From NCBI RefSeq assembly GCF_014201135.1, contig NZ_JACHDR010000001.1:1302001-1366000 (forward strand): a stretch of DNA of 64,000 nucleotides. Direction: 5' to 3'. The notes beneath the pieces were generated by a model, which was not told the origin of the DNA, did no database searches, and saw only the letters and a program-made list of their open reading frames with translations. Positions within the stretch are counted from its first letter, which is position 1. Every line of letters begins with the position of its first letter. The translations under genes and the position numbers were made by a program. The DNA is from Neomicrococcus aestuarii. GTDB lineage: Bacteria; Actinomycetota; Actinomycetes; Actinomycetales; Micrococcaceae. Shown piece by piece: positions 35,121 through 44,252 of this stretch.

Positions 35121-36671
35121 TTAGCCGCGCAATTCCTGGTTCTTGAGGAACTGGTAGACCTCAGTCTGATCTACACCGGGGAACGCTCCCGTGGGCATCG
35201 CGGCGAGCAAGTGCGCGTTGGCGCGCGTCGCCGGCCAGGCTTGGCCAGCCCACTCACGCGCGAGGTCTTGCGGCGGACGACGGCAGCACGATTCATCCGG
35301 GCACGTGGACTGCGAGCGCTCTTTGGTATCTCGGCCACGGAACCACTTGACGTGTTCGAACGGGACGCCCACGCTCAACGAATACAACCCCGAAGAGTGC
35401 CCTTCCACGCGTGCCGTGCACCAGTACGTGCCCACTTTGGTGTCCGTGAATTGGTTGTAGGAGCGGAAGCGATCGGCGACGTCAAAGACCACGCGCGAAG
35501 TCCAGTACCGGCACACGGTCTGGCCCTCGATGGCGCCGGTGTGGTCTGACGGGAAGTTCACGCCGTCGTTCTCATAGACCTTGTGGATGATGCCGGATTC
35601 GTGCACTTTTTGAAAGTGCGTGGTGATGCCAAAGTGCTCGGTGGCGAGGTTGGTGAAGCGGTGCGCGGCGGATTCATAGGACACCGCGAACGCGTCACGC
35701 AGGTCATCGATGGAGATTTCTTTTTCTTGCTTGGCGGCTTTCAAGAGCGCGACGGCGCCTTGTTCCGGAAGCAGGAGCGCTGCGGCGAAGTAGTTGGTGT
35801 AGACGCGCTGACGCAGGAAGTCGGAGTAGTCCTTGGGGGTTTGGTGGCCTAGGACGTAGTGGCCGAGGGCTTGGAGCACCACGGAGCGGTGATCGTGTTC
35901 GGCGTTGCGGGACTGCGTCAGGTAGATGGTGTGATTCTTGAGGTCCGTGACGGATCTTGTGGAGTGTGGCAAATTTTGCACAAATTTCAGGCTGAATCCG
36001 AAGTGCGCGGCAATATCCGCCACGTGGTTGGTGGAGAGCGGACCCGTACCCCCGCCCACCGCATCCAAAACTTTGCGGGCTTCCGCTTCAAGCTCCGGGT
36101 AGTAGTTGTTGCAAGAACGCATTTCTTTGCGCAGCTCAATGTTGGCCCGGCGGGCCTCTTCAGGGGTGGCCACTTGCTCTTCGAGGCGACGCTCGAGCTC
36201 TCGTTGCAATCCCACGAGGGCTTCCAGGACATCCATGGACGTCCTAGTCGAGATCTTGACCGCAGGTAATCCCAGCGATGAGTACAACGGACCGCGCTGG
36301 TAGCGCTCGAGCTCAATTTCGAGCTCCGAGCGACGGTCTGCCGGCTTGGAAGCTAGCAAGTCATCCATAGTGGTGCCCAGTGCCGCAGCGATCTTCGACA
36401 ACATTGAGATCTTGGGCTCGCGCCGCCCATTCTCTATCAAGGACAGCTGAGACGCGACCGTCCCCACGCGTTCAGCAAGCTCGTCGAGCGTCAAGGAAGC
36501 GCCCTTCCGCAAGTGACGAATGCGGCGGCCCAGGGCGAACGTGTCCACGGCATCTTCGGGGGCCTCCCCACCCGCGTGAGCACCGGTTCGTCCCCCGCGT
36601 TTCGCGACGTCCCAGCTGCCGAATTCCAGCGGTACGGAAGCTACGTCGTCGTGCTCAGAAGCGGAAGTCAT
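35121..36671 (-). CDS. ramB: RamB-type transcriptional regulator of acetate/glyoxylate metabolism
   Basis: A 516-residue regulator with an XRE helix-turn-helix (LGRRIRHLRKGASLTLDELAERV, in sections, about residues 40-65), then the long ImmA/DUF2083-type regulatory region and a Cys-rich tail with CPDESCCRRPP. At the HExxH-like position it reads VVLQALGHYVLGH, lacking the first His and the Glu. RamB represses ace genes in Corynebacterium, and it is divergent from aceA here. The start ATG at 36671 (MTSASEHDD) is preferred over 36713. A motif copy lies at its 5' end. Confidence 0.88.
   Translation of the reverse strand: MTSASEHDDVASVPLEFGSWDVAKRGGRTGAHAGGEAPEDAVDTFALGRRIRHLRKGASLTLDELAERVGTVASQLSLIENGRREPKISMLSKIAAALGTTMDDLLASKPADRRSELEIELERYQRGPLYSSLGLPAVKISTRTSMDVLEALVGLQRELERRLEEQVATPEEARRANIELRKEMRSCNNYYPELEAEARKVLDAVGGGTGPLSTNHVADIAAHFGFSLKFVQNLPHSTRSVTDLKNHTIYLTQSRNAEHDHRSVVLQALGHYVLGHQTPKDYSDFLRQRVYTNYFAAALLLPEQGAVALLKAAKQEKEISIDDLRDAFAVSYESAAHRFTNLATEHFGITTHFQKVHESGIIHKVYENDGVNFPSDHTGAIEGQTVCRYWTSRVVFDVADRFRSYNQFTDTKVGTYWCTARVEGHSSGLYSLSVGVPFEHVKWFRGRDTKERSQSTCPDESCCRRPPQDLAREWAGQAWPATRANAHLLAAMPTGAFPGVDQTEVYQFLKNQELRG
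36639..36655 (-). repeat. Dispersed 17-mer motif copy (2 mismatches)
   Basis: Minus strand AGCACGACGACGTAGCT at codons 6-11 of ramB, read EHDDVAS. Confidence 0.5.
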
Positions 36672-36836
36672 GGACTCACGATACGAATATTGCCAGTGTG
36701 ACGCAAGACGCACTTATTGCCTGAGCGCGAATTTATGCAAATCTTTCTCACAATTTTCGGGGTCAAAGGGTGAATTTCCGATCAAAGATTGATTCACGAA
36801 AGAAATTCGCCGCAGTACCCACACCCCGGAGGAATC
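36672..36836. promoter_or_regulatory. ramB-aceA divergent regulatory region
   Basis: AT-rich 165-base gap between divergent ramB and aceA. It holds a TTTATGCAAATCTTT element (36731-36745) reminiscent of RamB sites built on TTTGCAAA, plus GGAGG before the aceA ATG. The RamB match is loose. Confidence 0.4.
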
Positions 36837-38147
36837 ATGACCGAGCAATCCAGCACCCCAACCCCCGAAGCTCGCGCTGAGTCACTCGAGCTTGAGTGGA
36901 AAGCCAACCCACGCTGGGACGGCATCACCCGCGACTACTCTGCACAGGACGTCATCAAGCTTCAGGGCCGCGTTCAGGAAGAGTACACGCTGGCCAAGCG
37001 CGGTTCGGAAAAGCTGTGGAAGCAGCTCACGCACGAAGCTCCGCAGGGCGGCTACACCAACGCACTCGGCGCGCTCACCGGTAACCAGGCCGTCCAGCAG
37101 GTCAAGGCCGGCCTTCGCGCCATCTACCTTTCCGGATGGCAGGTTGCCGCTGACGCCAACCTCTCCGGCCACACCTACCCGGATCAGTCCCTCTACCCGG
37201 CCAACTCGGTTCCGCAGGTGGTGCGCCGCATCAACAACGCCCTCATGCGTGCGGACCAGATCGAATTCTCTGAAGGCATCCAGACCGTTGAAGACTGGAT
37301 GGTCCCGATTGTGGCTGACGCCGAAGCCGGCTTCGGTGGCCCGCTCAACGCGTACGAGCTCATGAAGTCCATGATCTCCTCCGGCGCTTCCGGCGTGCAC
37401 TGGGAAGATCAGCTCGCTTCCGAAAAGAAGTGCGGACACTTGGGTGGCAAGGTGCTCATCCCTACCCAGCAGCACATCCGCACCCTGAACGCAGCCCGCT
37501 TGGCGGCCGACGTCTCCAACGTTCCATCCGTCATCATCGCCCGCACGGACGCTGAGGCAGCAACCCTCATCACCTCCGATGTTGACGAGCGGGACCAGGA
37601 ATTCATCACCGGCGTGCGCACCCCGGAGGGCTTCTACAAGGTTCGCAACGGTATTGAACCGTGCATCGCCCGCGCTAAGGCGTACGCACCGTACTCGGAC
37701 CTCATCTGGATGGAAACCGGCACCCCGGACCTTGAACTGGCCCGCAAGTTCGCCGAATCCGTCAAGGCTGAGTTCCCAGATCAGATGCTTTCCTACAACT
37801 GCTCGCCGTCCTTCAACTGGAAGAAGCACTTGGATGATGACACCATCGCCAAGTTCCAGCGCGAGCTCGGCGCCATGGGCTTCACGTTCCAGTTCATTAC
37901 GCTTGCCGGCTTCCACGCCCTCAACTACTCGATGTTTGATCTCGCCCACGGTTACGCCCGTGAAGGTATGAGCGCTTACGTAAATCTGCAAGAGCGCGAG
38001 TTCGGTGCTGAGGAGCGCGGCTACACCGCCACCAAGCACCAGCGCGAAGTCGGCACCGGTTACTTCGATCAGATCGCAACCGCCCTCAACCCGAACGCTT
38101 CCACCCTCGCGCTCGTTGGTTCCACCGAAGAAGGCCAGTTCCACTAG
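36837..38147 (+). CDS. aceA: Isocitrate lyase
   Basis: Cleaves isocitrate to glyoxylate and succinate in the glyoxylate shunt. The catalytic-cysteine motif is [15 protein letters not shown] (about 193-207). [21 protein letters not shown] and [19 protein letters not shown] are family signatures. ATG at 36837 after GGAGGAATC gives MTEQSSTP and 436 residues, close to other actinobacterial enzymes. A hairpin separates it from aceB. Confidence 0.97.
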   Translation: MTEQSSTPTPEARAESLELEWKANPRWDGITRDYSAQDVIKLQGRVQEEYTLAKRGSEKLWKQLTHEAPQGGYTNALGALTGNQAVQQVKAGLRAIYLSGWQVAADANLSGHTYPDQSLYPANSVPQVVRRINNALMRADQIEFSEGIQTVEDWMVPIVADAEAGFGGPLNAYELMKSMISSGASGVHWEDQLASEKKCGHLGGKVLIPTQQHIRTLNAARLAADVSNVPSVIIARTDAEAATLITSDVDERDQEFITGVRTPEGFYKVRNGIEPCIARAKAYAPYSDLIWMETGTPDLELARKFAESVKAEFPDQMLSYNCSPSFNWKKHLDDDTIAKFQRELGAMGFTFQFITLAGFHALNYSMFDLAHGYAREGMSAYVNLQEREFGAEERGYTATKHQREVGTGYFDQIATALNPNASTLALVGSTEEGQFH

Positions 38148-38157
38148 CCCCAGATCA

Positions 38158-38184
38158 GGGGGTGGCGGAATCTCTGCCACCCCC
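38158..38184 (+). terminator. Hairpin between aceA and aceB
   Basis: GGGGGTGGC and GCCACCCCC form a nine-base stem, followed a few bases later by a T-rich stretch. It may be a partial terminator or an mRNA processing/stability hairpin, with aceB having its own AAGGAG site. Confidence 0.6.
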
Positions 38185-38213
38185 ACTTTCAATTTTTCTC
38201 CAAGGAGTACACC

Positions 38214-39851
38214 ATGCACGGCAACATCACCATCAACGGCATCACCATCACCCCTCCACCGATCCGCTACCAAGAGCGCGTGCTCACCGCAGAGGCCCTC
38301 GAGTTCCTGGGCAAGCTGCACGCCACGTTTGATGAGCGCCGTCAAGAGCTCATGAAGCGCCGCCACACGGTCCGCGCCAAGATCGCTAACGGTCAGGATC
38401 CGCGCTTCCTCGAAGCCACTCGGTCCGTTCGTGAAGATGACACGTGGCGCGTTGCTCCGCTGGCTCCGGGACTTGAGGATCGCCGCGTTGAGATCACCGG
38501 TCCTACGGATCGCAAGATGGCCATCAACGCTTTGAACTCTGATGCCAAGGTCTGGCTCGCTGACATGGAGGACTCCTCCACCCCGAACTGGCGCAACGTC
38601 ATCAATGGGCAGCTGAACCTTCGTTCCGTGTTGGACCGCACCATCGATTTCACCTCCCCCGAAGGCAAGGAGTACCGCCTTTCCGGCGAGACCCTCACGG
38701 ATCTGCCGACCATCGTGGTTCGTCCTCGCGGTTGGCACTTGCCGGAGAAGCACTTGCTGGTCAATGGCACTCCGCTTTCCGGAGCTCTCGTGGACTTTGG
38801 TTTGTACTTCTTCCACAACGCCAAGCGCCTTATTGAGTTGGGCCGCGGACCGTACTTCTACTTGCCGAAGACGGAGAACCACCTTGAGGCTCGCCTCTGG
38901 AATGACGTGTTCGTGTTTGCCCAGGATTACGTGGGCATCCCGCAGGGCACCATCCGCGCCACGGTTCTGATTGAGACCATTACGGCTGCGTTTGAAATGG
39001 AAGAGATCCTCTACGAACTGCGCGATCACAGCGCCGGCTTGAACGCGGGCCGTTGGGATTACATCTTCTCCATCATCAAGAACTTCCGTTCCCGCGGTTC
39101 CCAGTTCTTGTTGCCAGACCGCAGCTCCGTCACCATGACGGCTCCGTTCATGCGGGCTTACACCGAGCAGCTTGTGCGTGCGTGCCACCGCCGCGGTGCA
39201 TCCGCGATTGGCGGTATGGCAGCGTTCATCCCGAATCGCCGCGACGCCGAGGTCAATACCAACGCTCTCGAAAAGGTGCGGGCTGACAAGTCTCGCGAAG
39301 CCAACGACGGTTTCGACGGTTCATGGGTGGCTCACCCGGACCTCGTGCCCGTAGCGATGGAAGTTTTCGACGCCGTTCTTGGCGAGAACCCCAACCAGAT
39401 TGAGCGCTTGCGTGAAGATGTAGTGCCGAACGATGCCGCGCTCATTGACTTGAGCGGCACCGGCGGATCCATCACGGAAGGCGGCGTGCGACTGAACATC
39501 GAGGTGGCCATCCGCTACATCGAATCCTGGTTGCGCGGCAACGGTGCAGTAGCCATTCACAACCTCATGGAGGATGCTGCAACGGCGGAGATTTCCCGTT
39601 CGCAGGTGTGGCAGTGGATCCATCAGGCAGCGAAGACGGAGGACGGCCAGACCATCACCCGCGTTCGCGTGGAGGGCCTGCTCACGGACGAGTTCAGCAA
39701 GTTGCCACGTTTTGACGGCGACCGTTTCGAGGATGCTCGGGATATTTTCGAAGCTTCCGCTTTGCGCGAGGATTTCCCCACCTTCCTCACCATCCCGGCT
39801 TACAACCGCTTCTTGTGCGATCAAGAGCAGACCGAATTGATTACGGCATAG
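38214..39851 (+). CDS. aceB: Malate synthase A
   Basis: Condenses glyoxylate with acetyl-CoA to malate, completing the shunt. Signatures are MEDSSTPNWRNVINGQLNL (catalytic Asp/Glu region), FYLPKTENHLEARLWND, RATVLIETITAAFEMEEIL, and GMAAFIPNRRDAEVN. 545 residues, typical of the A isoform. ATG at 38214 follows AAGGAGTAC. Transcribed with or just after aceA. Confidence 0.97.
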   Translation: MHGNITINGITITPPPIRYQERVLTAEALEFLGKLHATFDERRQELMKRRHTVRAKIANGQDPRFLEATRSVREDDTWRVAPLAPGLEDRRVEITGPTDRKMAINALNSDAKVWLADMEDSSTPNWRNVINGQLNLRSVLDRTIDFTSPEGKEYRLSGETLTDLPTIVVRPRGWHLPEKHLLVNGTPLSGALVDFGLYFFHNAKRLIELGRGPYFYLPKTENHLEARLWNDVFVFAQDYVGIPQGTIRATVLIETITAAFEMEEILYELRDHSAGLNAGRWDYIFSIIKNFRSRGSQFLLPDRSSVTMTAPFMRAYTEQLVRACHRRGASAIGGMAAFIPNRRDAEVNTNALEKVRADKSREANDGFDGSWVAHPDLVPVAMEVFDAVLGENPNQIERLREDVVPNDAALIDLSGTGGSITEGGVRLNIEVAIRYIESWLRGNGAVAIHNLMEDAATAEISRSQVWQWIHQAAKTEDGQTITRVRVEGLLTDEFSKLPRFDGDRFEDARDIFEASALREDFPTFLTIPAYNRFLCDQEQTELITA

Positions 39852-39858
39852 CGGTCAT

Positions 39859-39907
39859 AGAAATTGGCGCGAAACCACCTCGAGCGGGTGCGTTTCGCGC
39901 CAATTTC
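39859..39907 (+). terminator. Strong terminator after aceB
   Basis: AAATTGGCGCGAAAC and GTTTCGCGCCAATTT form a 15-base perfect stem with a structured loop, followed by CTTGTTA. It could also serve the small convergent gene downstream. Confidence 0.88.
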
Positions 39908-39941
39908 TTGTTAATTACGACGATGCCTGCTTGCGTCAGGC

Positions 39942-40199
39942 TCAACGCACCAGTAGCGCGATTCCCACGGCGATAGCGGCGTATCCCGCGATCATTGCCG
40001 CGAGCCCTAGACGTACCGCGCGCTCTTTGGCAAGGGCCATGACTGGGAAGATTCCCAGTCCCATCAGCAGTACTCCAACCGCAGTGCCCACGACGGTCGG
40101 AACCATCAGAATCACCAAGACACCCATGACTGCTGTGGCCACTACACCACCAATCAAGAACAAAGATCCTGTGTCTGCGCGCTCACTCAGCTGTTCCAT
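39942..40199 (-). CDS. Small membrane protein, function unknown
   Basis: 85 residues with three hydrophobic segments (SLFLIGGVVATAVMGVLVIL, VVGTAVGVLLMGLGIFPVMA, and AAMIAGYAAIAVGIALLV). The arrangement resembles generic small integral membrane proteins. ATG start at 40199; upstream AAGGGGGAA is a good ribosome site. No recognised family. Confidence 0.68.
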   Translation of the reverse strand: MEQLSERADTGSLFLIGGVVATAVMGVLVILMVPTVVGTAVGVLLMGLGIFPVMALAKERAVRLGLAAMIAGYAAIAVGIALLVR

Positions 40200-40300
40200 G
40201 CGTTATTCCCCCTTGACCTTTTAAGACACTTCAAGCCTAGGAAGTCCTCAAGGGAACGCAATTAGCCAAAGGTATAGATTTTTATCGAGCGCCAGAATTC

Positions 40301-40966
40301 TTACTGGACCGCTATTGCAAACTGACCCGCTCGAGAAATGTGAGCGAACATGAACCGGCGCGCGAGTTCTTCGTCCTGCGCCTGGATTGCCTCAACAATG
40401 GCCTCATGCTCGTCATGCCGTTCGACCTCATGGAAGACAAAGCGGCCTTCTTCGGCGCCGGTTCCAATGAGATAGTCACTGAGATCCATCATTCGCCGAG
40501 ACACCGCTGTGACCACGTGAGATTGGGCCATTTCTAGAATCGTGAGGTGGAATTCGCGATTGTGTAGCCGATACTCATCTGCCCGCTTCGCCGCATGGTC
40601 GGGCGAGTTTCCTACAGTCGCTTCCGGACTGTGGCTACTCAAGATTCTCCGGAGGCTCCCGACTTGCTCGGGAGTACGACGCCGCGTCGCCAGTTGGGTG
40701 GTCGATGCTTCAAAAGACGCAAACACCGCGAAAAAGTCTTCAATCTCCTGACGCGAATAGGAACGGGGAACGCATCCCGAACGCGGGAGAATTTCCACCA
40801 GACCATCGGCCGCCAACAGTCGGAAGGCTTCTGAAATGGGCTGCTTGCTGACACCAAACCTTGTGCGAAGCGCCTCGATGGAGAGCCGCTTGCCAATGGG
40901 GTAGTCACCCCGGAAGAGCCCGACTTTGACGCCTTCGTATACGCGGCCAGCAAGACTCGAACTCAT
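40301..40966 (-). CDS. GntR-family regulator with FCD ligand-binding domain
   Basis: An N-terminal winged helix of GntR type (GKRLSIEALRTRFGVSKQPISEAFRLLAADGLVEILPRSG, in sections, about residues 23-65), then an all-helical FCD domain with the metal-binding acid/His set (EYRLHNREFHLTI and HEAIVEAIQAQD). FCD regulators usually sense carboxylic acids or sugar acids. It is divergent from a flavin hydroxylase, with a perfect palindrome between them, so it probably controls that gene and itself. Confidence 0.88.
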   Translation of the reverse strand: MSSSLAGRVYEGVKVGLFRGDYPIGKRLSIEALRTRFGVSKQPISEAFRLLAADGLVEILPRSGCVPRSYSRQEIEDFFAVFASFEASTTQLATRRRTPEQVGSLRRILSSHSPEATVGNSPDHAAKRADEYRLHNREFHLTILEMAQSHVVTAVSRRMMDLSDYLIGTGAEEGRFVFHEVERHDEHEAIVEAIQAQDEELARRFMFAHISRAGQFAIAVQ

Positions 40967-41020
40967 TGCTGCAACCCTCCGATCGTTCCACTCTCCGGAA
41001 CACCCCGTGGCGAACCAAAA

Positions 41021-41034
41021 ACTGGCATGCCAGT
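41021..41034. promoter_or_regulatory. 14-base perfect palindrome, likely GntR/FCD operator
   Basis: ACTGGCATGCCAGT lies between the divergent regulator (start 40966) and hydroxylase (start 41112). TGGN(n)CCA half-sites are common for FCD-type GntR proteins. Confidence 0.6.
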
Positions 41035-41111
41035 ATTCTCAAGTGTAGCGCCCGTCACACAAGACGTACGGTGTGCGAAACAACAGTCACTAGACCGCAA
41101 AGGAGCGTACC

Positions 41112-42911
41112 GTGGCCTTTTCCCCTCAAGACTTCACTTCTCAAACCACTGACGATACGGCTGACAACGAGTTCGACACCGACGTCCTCGTTGTAGGCAT
41201 GGGTCCGATGGGCGCAACTGCCGCACTGGCGTTGGCAACATACGGCGTGCGCGTCACCATGATCACCCAATGGTCGTGGCTAGCAAATACGCCTCGAGCT
41301 CACATCACAAACCAACGTGCTGTTGAAGTATTGCGCGATTTAGGCCTCGAAGAGGAGGCCGCCAAGTACGCCGTACCGTGGGACCAAATGGGCGACACCC
41401 TCTTCACCACAAGCCTCGCCGGCCCGGAGATCGCCCGCATTCAGACCTGGGGAACCGGCGACGATCGAGTGGGCGACTACATTAAGGGCAGCCCCTGCCC
41501 CATGTTGGATATTCCGCAAACTTTCATGGAGCCACTCCTAGCCAAGAACGCCGCCGAACGGGGGGCCAAGGCCGTTTTCTCCACAAGATATTTGGGCCAC
41601 CAAGACACTGGCGACGGCGTCACAGTCCGTCTACTGAATCGCGTGAGCAATCAGGAGTACACCGTGCGCGCCAAATTCTTGGTAGGTGCGGACGGCGCAA
41701 AGAGCCAGATCGCGGATGAAATTGGCCTTCACATTGAAGGACAGGTTGCCCGCGCTGGCACCGCTTACATTCGTTTCAACGCAGATCTCTCACGCTTCGT
41801 CGAGCATCGGCCGTCGATTCTGCACTGGATTATGAACCCCGCAGCAGACTTCGGAGAAATCGGTATGGGCCTCTTGCGGTGCGTGCGGCCGTGGAACGAG
41901 TGGATCGCCGGTTGGGGCTTCAACATTGAGGCCGGAGAACCGGACTTGAGTGAAGAGACCATCCTCCAGCAAATTCGAACCCTTGTGGGCGATCCTTCGT
42001 TGGAACCGGAAATCGTTTCCGTCAGCACGTGGTTCGTAAATCAGCAGTTCGCGCACACCATGTCTAAGGGTCGCGTCTTCTGCGGGGGCGACGCCACACA
42101 CCGCCACCCGCCTAGCTCTGGTCTGGGCTCCAATACGTGCATGCAAGACGCTCACAATCTTGCGTGGAAGCTGGCATACGTGGTCAAGGGACACGCGGGA
42201 ACCGAACTCCTTGAAAGCTACTCCGAAGAACGCGTCCCAGTCGGTGAGCAGATCGTGAAACGCGCCAACCAGTCCCGCGCAGATTACGCACCCTTCCGCG
42301 AGTGCTGGCAAACCGCGGATTCAAGTGGAGAGAAGTCCGTTGCTACCGGGTTAGAACGACTCAACGCACCCACCCCGGAAGGCGAAGAACTGCGAGCGCG
42401 CCTCGAAAAAGCACTCGACCTCAAGAACTACGAATTCAACGCCCACGGAACGGAACTGAATCAGCGCTACGCGAGCGGCGCCGTCGTACTGGAAGAAACG
42501 GAAGAACGCTGGAACCGGGACCCTCAGCTCTATTTGCAAGCCACCACCAGACCAGGCGCAAAAATTCCGCACGCATGGCTTGTCGGCAAGGACGGGAAAC
42601 GCGTCTCCACACTGGATATCACTGGGAAGGGTCGCTTCACGCTGATCACCGGTCTGTCCGGCATTGCATGGGAGAGTGCGACGGCGCAGCTTGCGTTGCC
42701 ATTCCTCGATACGGTGCTGGTGGGTCGCCCAGGATACGAGGATCCTTACAAATATTGGGCGCGAAAACGTGAAATCGCCGAGGCCGGAGCCCTCTTGGTC
42801 AGGCCAGATGGGGTGGTTGCGTGGCGGCACACGGAGGCGGTGCGAGATGCTGAAACCGCTCGTCGGCTCCTCAAGGGTGCCATCGAAACTGTCCTGTCAG
42901 TAACCCTGTAG
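41112..42911 (+). CDS. FAD-dependent aromatic monooxygenase (TfdB/phenol-hydroxylase-like)
   Basis: A 599-residue flavoprotein hydroxylase. The dinucleotide-binding motif is VLVVGMGPMGATAALALATYG (GxGPxG, in two parts, about residues 27-47). FAD-binding GRVFCGGDATHRHPPSSGLGSNTCMQDA and the VGADGAKSQIA motif match the PheA/TfdB/MhpA group that hydroxylates phenols with NADPH and O2. GTG/ATG-like start at 41112 after AAAGGAG. A thioredoxin-fold C-terminal domain is likely (ITGLSGIAWE region). The substrate is not readable. Confidence 0.88.
   Translation: MAFSPQDFTSQTTDDTADNEFDTDVLVVGMGPMGATAALALATYGVRVTMITQWSWLANTPRAHITNQRAVEVLRDLGLEEEAAKYAVPWDQMGDTLFTTSLAGPEIARIQTWGTGDDRVGDYIKGSPCPMLDIPQTFMEPLLAKNAAERGAKAVFSTRYLGHQDTGDGVTVRLLNRVSNQEYTVRAKFLVGADGAKSQIADEIGLHIEGQVARAGTAYIRFNADLSRFVEHRPSILHWIMNPAADFGEIGMGLLRCVRPWNEWIAGWGFNIEAGEPDLSEETILQQIRTLVGDPSLEPEIVSVSTWFVNQQFAHTMSKGRVFCGGDATHRHPPSSGLGSNTCMQDAHNLAWKLAYVVKGHAGTELLESYSEERVPVGEQIVKRANQSRADYAPFRECWQTADSSGEKSVATGLERLNAPTPEGEELRARLEKALDLKNYEFNAHGTELNQRYASGAVVLEETEERWNRDPQLYLQATTRPGAKIPHAWLVGKDGKRVSTLDITGKGRFTLITGLSGIAWESATAQLALPFLDTVLVGRPGYEDPYKYWARKREIAEAGALLVRPDGVVAWRHTEAVRDAETARRLLKGAIETVLSVTL
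42675..42691 (+). repeat. Dispersed 17-mer motif copy (2 mismatches)
   Basis: AGTGCGACGGCGCAGCT in the hydroxylase gene, read SATAQL; a further reading frame. Confidence 0.4.
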
Positions 42912-42945
42912 CGCTACGCGGAATCGCACGCGTAGTGTGTCACCC

Positions 42946-43425
42946 ATGGCTAAGTTCTCCGTGTCCCGTTCGCTGGATATTCCGGTAGCACCCGAGGTGG
43001 TGTTTGCCCTCGTCAACGACTTCCACGAGTGGGAACGCTGGTCGCCGTGGGATGGTCCGCACATGGATCATTCCAGGACCTTCAGTGGCCCCAAATCAGG
43101 TGTGGGAGCCACCTACGCATGGGATGGCAAGAAGTCCGGCGCGGGTTCCATGACCATCACGGAAGTGGATCCGTCTCGCCGGGTTGAAGTGGACCTGCGT
43201 TTCACTCGTCCGTGGAAATCGGAGAGCCCCACCACGTTCACTTTTGAGCCCATCGCCGCCGGCACCCGCGCCACGTGGACCATGCGCGGTGAGAACAAGG
43301 GGCTAGCCGTGCTGTTTTCTAAGTTCTTTGACATGGACAAGATGCTCGGCAAGGACTTCACTCTAGGCTTGCACCAGCTCTCCAACGCCGCTCGACGCGA
43401 TGCCGAGAGGACCTTCGCGGAATAG
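42946..43425 (+). CDS. SRPBCC-family (Bet v1-like) protein
   Basis: 159-residue START/SRPBCC fold protein beginning MAKFSVSRSLDIPVAPEVVFALVNDFHEWERWSPW, the polyketide-cyclase/dehydrase-type pattern with a following SGPKSGVGATYAWDGKK. It likely binds a hydrophobic ligand; no activity can be assigned. ATG at 42946 is chosen, GTG nine bases upstream is possible. A CTACGCG/CGCGTAG hairpin (42914-42935) lies just before it. Confidence 0.78.
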   Translation: MAKFSVSRSLDIPVAPEVVFALVNDFHEWERWSPWDGPHMDHSRTFSGPKSGVGATYAWDGKKSGAGSMTITEVDPSRRVEVDLRFTRPWKSESPTTFTFEPIAAGTRATWTMRGENKGLAVLFSKFFDMDKMLGKDFTLGLHQLSNAARRDAERTFAE

Positions 43426-43453
43426 TTGCGGCGGGCTGACCGTTTTACCCTGT

Positions 43454-44224
43454 ATGACCACGCCTTCCGTTACTTCGCCCCAGAGCGATTCCGCATCCGA
43501 ACAACGCATGTCCGTCGACATTTGGTCGGACATCGCTTGTCCTTGGTGCTTCATTGGTAAGCGCCGCTTCGAGAGCGCTCTTGAGCAGTCCGGCCTCGCT
43601 GATTCCATCGACGTCACTTACCACTCCTACCAGCTGGATCCCACGTTGCCGGATCACTACCACGGCACGGAAGAGCAGTACTTGGGTGAGATGAAGGGCC
43701 TCGAGCCAACGCGCGTGCGTCAGATGCTTCAGCACGTAACACAGCAAGCCGCCGGCGAGGGGCTGACCTACGATTTCGACAACCTGAAGGTAGCGAACTC
43801 CTTCAACGCCCATCGCTTGCTGCACCTTGCGAAGGCGCACGGCGTTGGTTCGCAGTTGAAGGAACTGTTGCTTTCCGCACACTTTGAACGTGGTCTCGAC
43901 ACGAATGACGCGGCCGTCCTTGCGGATCTCGCTGTAGAAGCCGGCTTGGACCGCGCTACGGCGGAAGCCACCATCAAGGATGAGAACGCTTACCGTCAGG
44001 ACGTGTTGCAGGACTTCGCTCAGGCTCGCGCGTACGGCATTCAGGGCGTCCCGTTCTTCGTTATTGACAACAAGTACGGTGTCTCCGGCGCGCAGCCTTC
44101 CGAGGCGTTCGAGCAAGCACTGACGCAAGCTTTCACCGAAAAGCACCCTGCCCCGTTGACCATGATGTCCAACGTGAAGCCGGGCGAAGACGGCGCCGTG
44201 TGCGGCCCGGAGGGTTGCAACTAA
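43454..44224 (+). CDS. DsbA-family oxidoreductase (FrnE-like)
   Basis: A 256-residue cytoplasmic thioredoxin-fold protein. The redox motif is IACPWCFIGK (CPWC), followed by the helical insertion typical of FrnE-type proteins (LKVANSFNAHRLLHLAKAHG) and the cis-Pro loop in YGIQGVPFFVIDNKYGVSGAQP. FrnE-like proteins act as disulfide isomerases or in polyketide assembly. ATG at 43454 is chosen; no signal peptide. Confidence 0.88.
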   Translation: MTTPSVTSPQSDSASEQRMSVDIWSDIACPWCFIGKRRFESALEQSGLADSIDVTYHSYQLDPTLPDHYHGTEEQYLGEMKGLEPTRVRQMLQHVTQQAAGEGLTYDFDNLKVANSFNAHRLLHLAKAHGVGSQLKELLLSAHFERGLDTNDAAVLADLAVEAGLDRATAEATIKDENAYRQDVLQDFAQARAYGIQGVPFFVIDNKYGVSGAQPSEAFEQALTQAFTEKHPAPLTMMSNVKPGEDGAVCGPEGCN

Positions 44225-44252
44225 GCACTCGGTGCCGCGGAAACGCGGCGAA

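Noticed and set aside
36882-39188. 768-residue open frame on the minus strand across aceA/aceB
   Set aside because: It lies antisense to two well-supported enzymes and has no domain; a shadow frame caused by high GC.
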